A stretch of 8,341 nt of DNA from Anaerolineales bacterium (GCA_023250385.1 JAHFAU010000083.1:1-8341), one strand, 5' to 3'; positions 1 through 7,653 are shown, counted from the stretch's first letter. Notes: generated by a model not told the origin, from the letters alone. Program-made: numbers and translations.

Positions 1-39
1 GCGCCAGATGCGGCTGGAGAGTGATCAGCGGCGGAGCTC

Positions 40-66
40 AAAAGGGCCGGAGATCGGTTCGCGGCC
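40..66 (-). terminator. Weak candidate intrinsic terminator after the membrane kinase
   Basis: On the minus strand, five bases after the stop codon, GGCCG and CGGCC (66-62 and 49-45) can form an all-GC five-pair stem with a 12-base loop, followed by CTTTT. The stem and T-run are both short, so termination would be weak at best. The rest of the first 70 bases shows nothing supportable. Confidence 0.25.
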
Positions 67-70
67 GGAC

Positions 71-3000
71 TCAGGCGGCCGCCCGGACCCGATCCGCCCT
101 GAGCGGCAAGGCGATGGTGAAGGTGCTCCCCCGCCCGAGCCGGCTCTCTAGGCTCACCCGGCCTTGATGCTGTTCGACGATCGACTTCACGATCGCCAGC
201 CCGAGGCCGGCCCCCTTTCCCTCTCCGACTCGGAAAAACTTCTCGAAGAGCCGAGGCTGGTCGGCCGAAGCGATTCCCACACCGCTGTCCTGAACCTGGA
301 TGATCTGGCGGCCCTCGATTTGATCCGCCCGCAGCAACACTCGAGCTCCGGGCTGCGAGTACTTGATGGCATTGTCTACCAGGTTGGCGATCGCCTGGCG
401 GAGCAGTACCGGGTCGGCCTGCAGCGGCCGCAGCTTTGTACCTAGCTGCACTTCGAGGGCGACCTGTTTGTTGAGGGCCTGGGGTCGGAAATTGGTCAAG
501 ACTTCCTTCAAGACTGAAGCGATTTCCACCGCCTCGAGGCTCAGGCCAATCCCGCTCTCGATTCGCCCCAGATCAAGCAGGTCGTCAACCAGTTTGGCCA
601 TTCGATCCACACTGGCCTGAATCTTGTCCAACAGCTCCTGCTGCTGGGTATTCACGGCGCCCACGTTGGCCACCATGCTGGAGTACCCCCGCATCAGAGT
701 GAGCGGCGAACGCAGATCGTGGCTGACCGTGGACACGAACTCGGATTTCAAGGCGTCAAGGACTTTGTAGTGCGTGATGTCGGAGAGCACGCACACCCTG
801 CCCAGCTGCCCGCCCGGCACGTCCGAGGCCGAGGCGTAAAGCACCCGGCCTCCCTCCAACTTGATTTCAATTGACCGGCCGGGCGGCAAGGGCTCCGTGA
901 AGAGTGCGGCCAGCTCGGGAGCCCGCACGAGCTCGCCGATTGGCCGGCCAATGGCCTCCTCCGCCCTCGCCGTCAGCACGGCATCTGCAGCGGGATTGGC
1001 CAGCGACACCCGGCCCCGCGCATCCGTGACGATCACCGCGTCCGGAGTTGAGCTGAGGATCGCCAGGAGCCGGCTGCGCTCTCGCTCGGCACGGCGGTAG
1101 AGTCCCACGTTCTCCAGCGAGATCGCCAATTGCCCGGCAAAAATCGACAGCAGCCTGACTTCCGATTTCGTGAATCCCCGGGGGCGGCTGTGCCCGAGCC
1201 AGAGCGCCCCAAGGTCCTCCGCCTCATGCTTGACCGGGAAGGCGATGAGCGCCTCCAACCCGTCTGCTATCCCGCCGAGGTCCAGGACCGCCCCCGCCCG
1301 GGCTGGGTTCTCCAGAGAAAACTGCCCGCGCTTGCGAGTGAGATCCAGAATCCCCCGATCCAGGCTCTCCCAACCTTTTCCTGCCGAGCCCGCCTGGTAG
1401 GTTTCAAACTCGCCCTCCGATCCACCCAGCACTAAGCGCACGCCATCAACGTTCATCAAGTCGCGAATTCGATTGAGCACAATCGGCAGTGCCTCACCCA
1501 GGTCAAAGCTTTCGGCCATCCGCCGGCTGGTCGTCAGTAGCAGGTTCAGCTCACCAAGGCGGGCCTTCAAGGCCTGTCGCATGCGCTCAAATGAGCCGGC
1601 AAGTCGGCCGATTTCATCCTCGCCCCCGGCCGGGACTTGACGATCGAGGTCTCCTTGTGCAATCGCTTCGGCCGCGCTTGCCATATCACGCAGCGGCCGG
1701 GTCAGCCGGCGGCTAAGGAGGTATACCGCCGCGATCAGCACTCCCCCCAGGCTCACCAGCAGCAGGAAGAGATTCACGGTGGTGGACAGCGCAAGCGCAT
1801 CCAGCGCACTTTGAGGAGTGCTGACGATCACCCGCCATGGGTAACCCTCGACCTGCAGCGAATAAACCCAAGAACGATTGCCGGTTGAGTCGGGAGCATG
1901 AAAAAAGGACGCGTTTCCGGATTCCGGATAGGTGGCCGGCTGCAGCCATTGGTCGGGGTCGGAGTGCAGGATCACCCGGCCGCGGTCGTCTGCCACGAAC
2001 GCTTCTCCGGCGGTATAGGCCGCGAGCCGCGCGTTGACGGGTTCCAGCAGCGGATTGCGAGTGAGATCCGTCCATCCCACGAGCATTCCCTGCCCTCCGC
2101 CACTGCCAGCCAGCGGGGTGAGAAAAACCAGCTGGACCCCCTCGCCGGGAAGCATGCCACCCAGAACCAGCTCCTGCGGCGCTCCGGTCTGGGCTGCCAC
2201 CTCGATCTCGCGCGCCAGAGCTGAGGCAGATGCCGGCCAATAGGCCCAGGCAGCTCCCCCGGAGTCTAGAACTGCCAGTTGGGTGAAATAGGCCCGATCC
2301 TTCACCGCCTCGGCGAGGGCGGCAGCCGAGATCTCTTGAGCGGAGGCCGGCTCCGGCAGGCTCTCGGCGATCGATCGAATCTGGGTCCGGCCGGTCTGGA
2401 TGAAAAAAGGTATGCCTTCCGCCACTTGCGAAGCGGTTTGAAGCATCTGGTCCGAGATGATCCTCTGCGCGGAGCTCCGCGAGAGCAGCCAGTTGCCATA
2501 CGTCAACCCGGCGCCTCCCACCAAGCCCAGGCTGACCACTACCGTGACCAACCGGGACGCTAGAGTCCGGTTGTACGGCCCAAGTATCAGCTCTCTCGGC
2601 GCTTGCCAGTGTCGAGCGAACCCCGCCTTGAGGCCGGCGGTCAACACGCCGGCGAATCCAAGCTCTAGCAACGAGGCCAGCACGGTCGGCCCAAGAGTCG
2701 CTGTGGTTTGGTCCAAGGCGCGCAGGAAGTCCCCGGGCACATACACCAGGTCTTCGACCGAGCGGAGCAAACCGAACACAAGGCCAGCGGCCAGGGCGCT
2801 TGGCAGCGGGCGCCGCGCCAGACGTCCCGGCAATTCTGAGTAGGGGCGTCGGATCAACCAGCTGAAGAGGGCCGCCTGGGCCGCGATCCCGAAAGGCGTC
2901 AGCAGCCGCTGGGTACCCCAGCCCCCTCGGACCAGGCCAGCCAGCAGCCCCAACAAAGCGGCGGGCAGCTCTCCGACAAATCCAGCCGCAACCATCCAGG

Positions 3001-3292
3001 GTGCCGCTCCGAACAGGGGAAAGTTAGAACCGCCACCGGCCTGCAGCTGCTCGGGGCCCACGACCGCGCTCGAGAGCTGGATGGTGAACGCGCCGGAGAA
3101 GCTGATCGCAGCCAGCAGGAGGGCGGCTGGCAGGAACAGCAGTCTGTGCAGTTTCTTTGGTAGCCGAATGGTCGGTTTGCGAACGGAGAAACCGACGACC
3201 AGGACATACAACCCAAGTAGCAAATAACCTGCTTCTCGGGCAGGGAGCCCTAGATAGAAAGGTGATTCAAGTCCCCAGCCGGCGATTGACAC
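71..3292 (-). CDS. Membrane-bound hybrid-sensor histidine kinase (multi-TM, Cache-like, HAMP, GAF, PAS, HisKA, HATPase)
   Basis: This sensor kinase autophosphorylates on histidine and passes phosphate to a response regulator. With the GTG start at 3292 it has 1073 residues. About seven hydrophobic segments fall at roughly 22-37, 51-72, 98-122, 131-147, 165-178, 201-223 and 248-270. An extracytoplasmic region of about 230 residues follows and looks like a double-Cache sensor. An eighth span (504-526) leads into HAMP (about 527-580), GAF (about 581-731) and PAS (about 738-841). HisKA carries the SHDLRSPL H-box with His858. The ATPase domain has N-box Asn970/Asn974, DSGVGI at 1002-1007, FEKFFR and a GLGLAI G2 box. 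All catalytic motifs look intact. No receiver domain is fused. A longer TTG start at 3373 (1100 residues) is possible, but GGAGG four bases before 3292 and a TATAAT inside the extension favour the shorter form. The gene is divergent from the receiver-CpaE gene, its likely partner. The stimulus is unknown, and the six-span N-terminal part was not assigned to a family. Confidence 0.9.
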   Translation of the reverse strand: MSIAGWGLESPFYLGLPAREAGYLLLGLYVLVVGFSVRKPTIRLPKKLHRLLFLPAALLLAAISFSGAFTIQLSSAVVGPEQLQAGGGSNFPLFGAAPWMVAAGFVGELPAALLGLLAGLVRGGWGTQRLLTPFGIAAQAALFSWLIRRPYSELPGRLARRPLPSALAAGLVFGLLRSVEDLVYVPGDFLRALDQTTATLGPTVLASLLELGFAGVLTAGLKAGFARHWQAPRELILGPYNRTLASRLVTVVVSLGLVGGAGLTYGNWLLSRSSAQRIISDQMLQTASQVAEGIPFFIQTGRTQIRSIAESLPEPASAQEISAAALAEAVKDRAYFTQLAVLDSGGAAWAYWPASASALAREIEVAAQTGAPQELVLGGMLPGEGVQLVFLTPLAGSGGGQGMLVGWTDLTRNPLLEPVNARLAAYTAGEAFVADDRGRVILHSDPDQWLQPATYPESGNASFFHAPDSTGNRSWVYSLQVEGYPWRVIVSTPQSALDALALSTTVNLFLLLVSLGGVLIAAVYLLSRRLTRPLRDMASAAEAIAQGDLDRQVPAGGEDEIGRLAGSFERMRQALKARLGELNLLLTTSRRMAESFDLGEALPIVLNRIRDLMNVDGVRLVLGGSEGEFETYQAGSAGKGWESLDRGILDLTRKRGQFSLENPARAGAVLDLGGIADGLEALIAFPVKHEAEDLGALWLGHSRPRGFTKSEVRLLSIFAGQLAISLENVGLYRRAERERSRLLAILSSTPDAVIVTDARGRVSLANPAADAVLTARAEEAIGRPIGELVRAPELAALFTEPLPPGRSIEIKLEGGRVLYASASDVPGGQLGRVCVLSDITHYKVLDALKSEFVSTVSHDLRSPLTLMRGYSSMVANVGAVNTQQQELLDKIQASVDRMAKLVDDLLDLGRIESGIGLSLEAVEIASVLKEVLTNFRPQALNKQVALEVQLGTKLRPLQADPVLLRQAIANLVDNAIKYSQPGARVLLRADQIEGRQIIQVQDSGVGIASADQPRLFEKFFRVGEGKGAGLGLAIVKSIVEQHQGRVSLESRLGRGSTFTIALPLRADRVRAAA

Positions 3293-3296
3293 GCGG

Positions 3297-3328
3297 CCTC
3301 CGGCCAAAAGTGCGGCGGCGGGATTATA
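3297..3328 (-). promoter_or_regulatory. -10 box and ribosome site of the membrane histidine kinase gene
   Basis: On the minus strand a perfect TATAAT lies at 3328-3323. A partial -35, TTCGCA, lies at 3350-3345 with a 16-base spacer. GGAGG follows at 3301-3297, four bases before the GTG at 3292. A transcript would start near 3316, giving a leader of about 24 bases. The -10 falls inside the codons of the longer TTG-start form, so the two readings compete. The ordered promoter, ribosome site and GTG make the shorter protein the better choice. No experiment supports this. Confidence 0.55.
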
Positions 3329-3418
3329 CAAGCGTGCTCCGCTTTGCGAAATCGGGGCGACTGTGGGGCCCAATTTGTCTCTGTATAGCCTGACATAAGG
3401 TGTGGGAAGTGCGAATCC

Positions 3419-3447
3419 TTGCCCGGCCTAGGGCTTTATGCTAGACT
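3419..3447 (+). promoter_or_regulatory. Candidate sigma70 promoter for the regulator-kinase operon
   Basis: TTGCCC (3419-3424) and TAGACT (3442-3447) are separated by exactly 17 bases. Each matches its consensus hexamer at four of six positions. Transcription would begin near 3454, about 20 bases before the regulator ATG. The promoter lies in the 182-base region between the two divergent signalling genes. An overlapping TATGCT at 3437-3442 could be an alternative -10. Confidence 0.45.
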
Positions 3448-3474
3448 GCCCTCGCTCTCGCCAAAACGAGCTTA

Positions 3475-4620
3475 ATGGCTGAAAAGATCCTCATCATCGA
3501 TGACGATATCGATACACTGAAGCTCGTCGGCCTAATGCTTGAGCGGCAGGGCTATCAGATCGCGGTCGCCAGCAACGGGACGATCGGCCTCTCCAAAGCC
3601 TCCTCGGAACGGCCCGACCTGATCTTGCTGGACGTCATGATGCCGGACATGGATGGATACCAGGTGACGGAACGCTTGCGCTCCGATCCGTCGCTCTCCC
3701 ATATCCCGATCGTGATGTTCACCGCCAAAACTATGGTGGATGACAAGGTGAAGGGCTTTGAGTCCGGCGTGGATGACTATTTGACCAAGCCCACCCACCC
3801 CGCAGAGCTGACCGCCCACGTCAAAGCCGTACTCTCTCGCTCCGCCGGTACTCCGACCAAGGAAGCTCCTGAACAGGCACAGATCGTCAGCTTCTTCGGC
3901 ACCCGAGCCGGGCTCGGTACTTCGACTTTGGCTCTCAACGTCGGAGTACAGCTGCAGCAGAATGGCCTGGATGTCATCATCGCCGAATTCAACCCCGGCC
4001 AGGGGTCGATCGCCCTCGATCTGAACATCAGTGCCCCCACCGGCTTGACGACCCTACTCTCGCGCTCGCTCAAAGACATCCACCTTCGATCGGTCGAATC
4101 GGAAGTGGTCACCCATCCCAGCGGAGTGCGCCTGCTGCTTGCTTCCTACCAACCTCAAGAGGCTGAGTTGGATCAGGCAGTCGCCCAGATGGAGGCCGTG
4201 GTCAAGAACTTGGCCTCGATGTGCACCGTTCTGGTGCTGGACCTGGGTTCAGGGTTGCGTCCGTACTCGAAGCCGCTGTTGTTGGCAAGCGACCGGGTGA
4301 TCGTCGTTGTGGAACCGGTCTATCCTTCAAACGTCATCGCCCGGGCGGTGTTGGATGACTTGTTCTCGAGCGGCCTGCAGCGTGGTCGAACGAGTTTGGC
4401 AATGATCACGCGTGAGCGAACCAGTCTGAATATTCCTTGGAAACAAGTGGAGGCGGACCTCGGAATCGAGATGGCCGGAATCATCTCTCCCGCCCCGGAG
4501 CTCACGCAGCAGGCCTCCCAAAGCGGCACTCCGTTGATCATCATGCACCGGGACACGCTCACCGGGGATCAAATCCGCAAAATGTCCGAGACGATTTCCA
4601 CCAAGCTGGCCCTCTCCTAG
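3475..4620 (+). CDS. Response regulator: receiver domain fused to a degenerate CpaE/TadZ-like P-loop domain
   Basis: The protein has 381 residues. Residues 1-122 form a canonical receiver: acidic pocket Asp9/Asp10, phospho-acceptor Asp53 in LLDVMMPDMDG, Thr83 and Lys105. A short linker (about 123-135) leads to a MinD/ParA-superfamily domain resembling CpaE/TadZ, the proteins that position Tad/Flp pilus machinery in the cell. Its Walker A equivalent reads GTRAGLGTST (142-151). The two lysines of the deviant KGGxGK[ST] motif are replaced by Arg144 and Thr149. The Walker A' acidic positions read EFN (171-173), and a Walker B-like VLDLGSG lies at 254-260. ATP hydrolysis is therefore doubtful, and a scaffold or docking role is inferred. 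There is no DNA-binding output domain. No Tad pilus genes are visible in the window. The ATG is preceded only by a weak GAG-type ribosome site. The gene is first in an operon with the downstream kinase, 30 bases away. Confidence 0.9.
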   Translation: MAEKILIIDDDIDTLKLVGLMLERQGYQIAVASNGTIGLSKASSERPDLILLDVMMPDMDGYQVTERLRSDPSLSHIPIVMFTAKTMVDDKVKGFESGVDDYLTKPTHPAELTAHVKAVLSRSAGTPTKEAPEQAQIVSFFGTRAGLGTSTLALNVGVQLQQNGLDVIIAEFNPGQGSIALDLNISAPTGLTTLLSRSLKDIHLRSVESEVVTHPSGVRLLLASYQPQEAELDQAVAQMEAVVKNLASMCTVLVLDLGSGLRPYSKPLLLASDRVIVVVEPVYPSNVIARAVLDDLFSSGLQRGRTSLAMITRERTSLNIPWKQVEADLGIEMAGIISPAPELTQQASQSGTPLIIMHRDTLTGDQIRKMSETISTKLALS

Positions 4621-4638
4621 CTCGATCGGTCGCACCGC

Positions 4639-4648
4639 AGAGGGTGAT
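4639..4648 (+). promoter_or_regulatory. Ribosome-binding site deciding the GTG start of the soluble kinase
   Basis: AGAGGGTGAT matches much of the sequence complementary to the 16S rRNA 3' end and ends two bases before the GTG at 4651. The nearby ATG at 4647 is in another frame and meets a stop, so the GTG is the start. Confidence 0.6.
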
Positions 4649-4650
4649 GT

Positions 4651-5898
4651 GTGACGAGTAAGCCTGCCGGTCCAGAAACCGCGATCCGAAATTACCCGAA
4701 ACTGCTTGCCCGCTACCAGCAGTTGCTCGACCTGACTTCGGATTTGGCGGCCACCTTCGACCTCGATACCCTGCTACAGCGAATCGTCGTTGCGGCTCGC
4801 GAGCTGACCGAGAGCGAGGCCTCCTCGCTGCTGCTGTACGACCATCCCAGTCACTCGCTGTATTTCGAGGCCGCCACCGGCGCCTTGATGGGCGGGGTCG
4901 GCCAGCGGACCATCCCGGCCGACAACAGCATCGCCGGCTGGGTCTTCACCCATGGCGAGCCGATCGTTTCCGACGACGTGTTGAACGACCCGCGCTTTTA
5001 CCGCGAAATGGACGTGCTGACTCGCTTCGAGACCCACAGCATCCTCGGCGTTCCGCTGCGCACCAAGGACAAGATCCTCGGGGTGATCGAAGCGGTCAAC
5101 AAGCATGATGGTTTCTTCAGCGACGAGGACGTGCAGATCCTGGAAACGCTCGCTGCCCAGGCGGCCATTGCGTTGGAGAACAGCCGGTTATTCACCCAGA
5201 GCGACTTGATCGCCGAGATCGTGCACGAGCTTCGAACTCCGCTGGCGGCTTTGACCGCCGCAGCCCATTTGCTGCAGCGGGCAGACCTGCCGTTCGAGCA
5301 GCATCAAAAGCTCAGCGAGACGATCCTGACTGAAGTGAGGCGCCTCAATGATGTTTCGACCGACTTCCTGGAGCTCTCCCGGCTGGAGTCTGGGCGGGTG
5401 CATTTCCAGCGCGAGCCGGTGCACCTGGGTGGCCTGGTCCAAGAGTCGCTAGAAGTAGTCCGTGCCCAGGCCCAAACCAAGTCGATCTCGCTCGAGACCC
5501 AAATTGACGCCTCCGTGGCGCCGGTCTATGGCGACCGGAAACTGCTCAAACAGCTCCTGCTCAACCTGCTAACCAACGCCATCAAATACAACACTCAAGG
5601 CGGCAAGGTCGTCGTCGCCCTGACTTCTGAGGATGGAGAAGTCCTGATGAAAGTTCGGGACACCGGGCGGGGAATCTCGCCAGAGAACCAGACTCGACTA
5701 TTCGAAAAGTTCTATCGGGTCTCGGATGGCGATGACGAGGTGCAGGGCACCGGCCTTGGACTGGCGATTGCCAAGCGGGTGGCCGAGAGCCACGGGGGGC
5801 GGATCAGCGTGGACAGCGCACTCGGGAAGGGCAGCAGCTTCTCGGTTCACCTCCCTTCCGGTCCGATGACTGAAGTGACGACCCGCCCGAGGTTCTGA
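4651..5898 (+). CDS. Soluble GAF-domain sensor histidine kinase
   Basis: This cytoplasmic kinase of 415 residues has no membrane span or signal peptide. A short N-terminal helix (about 15-35) precedes a GAF domain (about 36-180), which could bind a small ligand or chromophore. HisKA follows with VHELRTPL, phospho-acceptor His192. The catalytic ATPase domain has N-box Asn305/Asn309, DTGRGI at 337-342, FEKFYR at 351-356 and GTGLGLAI at 366-373. All key kinase residues are present. The GTG start at 4651 is supported by an AGAGGGTGAT ribosome site just upstream and by the short gap from the regulator gene. The two are almost certainly co-transcribed, and the simplest partner is the receiver domain of that regulator. 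The stop codon directly abuts the mutL stop on the other strand. Kinase function is clear; the signal sensed cannot be read. Confidence 0.93.
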   Translation: MTSKPAGPETAIRNYPKLLARYQQLLDLTSDLAATFDLDTLLQRIVVAARELTESEASSLLLYDHPSHSLYFEAATGALMGGVGQRTIPADNSIAGWVFTHGEPIVSDDVLNDPRFYREMDVLTRFETHSILGVPLRTKDKILGVIEAVNKHDGFFSDEDVQILETLAAQAAIALENSRLFTQSDLIAEIVHELRTPLAALTAAAHLLQRADLPFEQHQKLSETILTEVRRLNDVSTDFLELSRLESGRVHFQREPVHLGGLVQESLEVVRAQAQTKSISLETQIDASVAPVYGDRKLLKQLLLNLLTNAIKYNTQGGKVVVALTSEDGEVLMKVRDTGRGISPENQTRLFEKFYRVSDGDDEVQGTGLGLAIAKRVAESHGGRISVDSALGKGSSFSVHLPSGPMTEVTTRPRF

Positions 5899-7599
5899 TC
5901 ACCCCCGCCGCCCAAACTGGCGCTCCAGCGCAGCAACCGATAAGTGGACCATGGTCGGCCGGCCGTGCGGGCAGGTACGGGGCGCCTGACAGCGCTCCAA
6001 GTCGCGCAATAGTTCTCGCTGTTCTTCCAGGGACAAGATCTGGCCGGCCTTGATGGCGGCCCGCTTGCACACCCGAGCTGCCACCCGCGCCTCCGTTTCC
6101 TCCGCCAGCGGAGACTCGTCCTCCTCAAAATCCTCCACGACGGCTCGGAGTGCCCGATCGGGCGCGATCCCGGACAACACGGCGGGTACTGCCCGCACCC
6201 GAAAGGCCAGAGGGCCGAAAGGCTCGACCCGAAAGCCGAGCGTTCCAAGCGCGCTCAGGTTGTCCGCGAGCAGTTCCATCTCAGTCTGCGCAAACTCGAC
6301 CGTGATCGCTTCTAACAGGGCCTGCGATTCCGCCGATTGGGAATCCACTTGCTTCATCAAGCGTTCGTACAACACTCGCTCGTGGGCTGCGTGCTGGTCG
6401 ATCAGGTACACCCCATCCGGACCTTCGGCAACCAAATAGGTCGCCCCGACTTGCCCGACCGAACGCAGGATCGGAACCCGGGCCGTGCCTTGAACGGGTA
6501 GTTGGATCACGCGCTCCGGAGCTTCGGCCCGATCGGCCGGTAGTTGCGAGCTCGTCCAACCCGGCGCCGGCTGAGGGTGATCGAGAGAAAGAGGGTGGAC
6601 CGGGACCTGCCCGAGCAGCGAGGCCCGGACCGCCCGCTGCACTGCCGAGAAGACCAGCTGAGGATCCGCAAAGCGGACCTCGGCCTTGGTCGGATGAACG
6701 TTGACATCTACTTGACCTGGAGCAATCTCAAGAAAGAGCGCCGCAACCGGATACTTCCCGACCATGAGCAGACCGTGATAGGCCTGCGTGATCGCCGAAC
6801 CAAGGCCGACGTCCTGGATCCAACGCCCGTTGACGAAAACTGTGATCTCTCGCCGATTGGATCGGTGAATCGGTGGAGGGCCGATAAACCCCGCCAGCTC
6901 GAAGCCGGTTCCAATCCCGGCTGGTTCGAGCAGCGGGACCATGGCTTGAGCATCCTGCAGCCCGTAGACCGCCGCCAACGCCTCCCGCCGATTGCCGCTG
7001 CCGCTCGTCCGCAGCCGTTCGCGTCCCTCGGCCTCGAATCGGATCCGCCGCGCCGGGTAGGCCATCGCGTAGCGGCTGACCAATCGGGCGATCCAGCCGA
7101 GCTCGGTCGAATCAGACTTCAGGAACTTCTTGCGGGCTGGAACATTGAAGAAGAGATCTTGAACCCGCACCAGCGTGCCGGACGACGCCCCGATCGGCTC
7201 GCGCTCAGCGAGCAGCCCCCCCTCGACTGCCAGCCGCGAACCGGCCTGCTCTCCGCGGGCCCGGCTGACAATCTCCATTCGGGACACGGCTCCGATCGAG
7301 GCCAGCGCCTCGCCGCGAAATCCGAGGGTCTGGATCGAGCGCAGGTCCTCGACCGACTCAAGCTTGGAGGTCGAATACCGTCCGACGGCCAGGGCAAGCT
7401 CATCAGAGCGAATTCCCTCCCCGTCGTCGGACACCTGGACCAGACGCTTCCCGCCGCCCTCGATCCGCACCTCGATCGACCGGGCGCCGGCATCGATGGC
7501 GTTCTCCAGGAGCTCCTTGACGACCGAGGCCGGGCGCTCGATCACCTCTCCCGCCGCGATCGCCGAGGAAACTTCCTTTGAAAGTTGGCGGATCGGCAT
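5899..7599 (-). CDS. mutL: DNA mismatch repair protein MutL, endonuclease type
   Basis: MutL couples mismatch recognition by MutS to strand incision and removal. The protein has 566 residues. The N-terminal GHKL ATPase (about 1-330) shows the conserved start MPIRQLSKEVSSAIAAGEV, catalytic Glu29 and Asn33 in KELLENAIDAGA, Asp58 in DDGEGI, GFRGEALASI (93-102), DLFFNVPARKKFL (148-160) and VNVHPTKAEVRF with Lys305. A short linker (about 331-375) leads to the dimerisation domain. That domain carries the endonuclease motif DQHA(X)2E(X)4E at 401-412 plus CKRAAIKA (511-518) and CPHGRP (543-548), the expected metal-site residues. This marks the nicking MutL used by bacteria lacking MutH. The length is at the short end for the family because of the compact linker. 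QALLEA (426-431) sits where a sliding-clamp motif is expected but lacks the terminal proline. The start is fixed by the conserved N-terminus. mutS is not in the window. Confidence 0.98.
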   Translation of the reverse strand: MPIRQLSKEVSSAIAAGEVIERPASVVKELLENAIDAGARSIEVRIEGGGKRLVQVSDDGEGIRSDELALAVGRYSTSKLESVEDLRSIQTLGFRGEALASIGAVSRMEIVSRARGEQAGSRLAVEGGLLAEREPIGASSGTLVRVQDLFFNVPARKKFLKSDSTELGWIARLVSRYAMAYPARRIRFEAEGRERLRTSGSGNRREALAAVYGLQDAQAMVPLLEPAGIGTGFELAGFIGPPPIHRSNRREITVFVNGRWIQDVGLGSAITQAYHGLLMVGKYPVAALFLEIAPGQVDVNVHPTKAEVRFADPQLVFSAVQRAVRASLLGQVPVHPLSLDHPQPAPGWTSSQLPADRAEAPERVIQLPVQGTARVPILRSVGQVGATYLVAEGPDGVYLIDQHAAHERVLYERLMKQVDSQSAESQALLEAITVEFAQTEMELLADNLSALGTLGFRVEPFGPLAFRVRAVPAVLSGIAPDRALRAVVEDFEEDESPLAEETEARVAARVCKRAAIKAGQILSLEEQRELLRDLERCQAPRTCPHGRPTMVHLSVAALERQFGRRG

Positions 7600-7612
7600 C
7601 TAGGTCGGGCCG

Positions 7613-7618
7613 ATTATA
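7613..7618 (-). promoter_or_regulatory. -10 box for mutL giving a near-leaderless message
   Basis: Read on the minus strand this is a perfect TATAAT, with its last base 13 bases before the mutL A of ATG. With the usual spacing, transcription would begin near 7605-7606, leaving about six or seven untranslated bases. No good -35 hexamer sits at 16-18 bases upstream, and no Shine-Dalgarno sequence precedes the start. Confidence 0.5.
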
Positions 7619-7653
7619 AAGCGCGGCTCAAGTGTGACGTCCTCGGCTGCAGG

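Noticed and set aside
2..151. Open plus-strand frames entering from the left edge and overlapping the kinase 3' end
   Set aside because: No start, no recognisable protein pattern, and about 80 bases overlap a well-supported gene on the other strand.
1713..2240. 175-codon minus-strand frame inside the membrane kinase
   Set aside because: It is an alternative frame of the Cache-like and membrane region; its Arg/Gly/Ala-rich composition fits frame-shifted GC-rich coding sequence.
3382..3387. TATACA on the minus strand as a promoter for the TTG 3373 start
   Set aside because: Only four of six bases match, there is no suitable -35, and it would give a nearly leaderless TTG start, less likely than the promoter serving GTG 3292.
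3421..3434. GCCC-N6-GGGC inverted repeat near the regulator promoter
   Set aside because: The arms are only four GC-rich bases, expected often by chance in this composition; not strong enough to call an operator.
3457..3470. CTCG-N6-CGAG hairpin just before the regulator start
   Set aside because: A four-pair stem is too weak to propose as a regulatory structure.
6544..7581. Long open frame of 345 codons on the plus strand opposite mutL
   Set aside because: It lies wholly antisense to a certain mutL, its product is Arg/Pro/Leu-rich with no recognisable motif, and such shadows are common in GC-rich genes.
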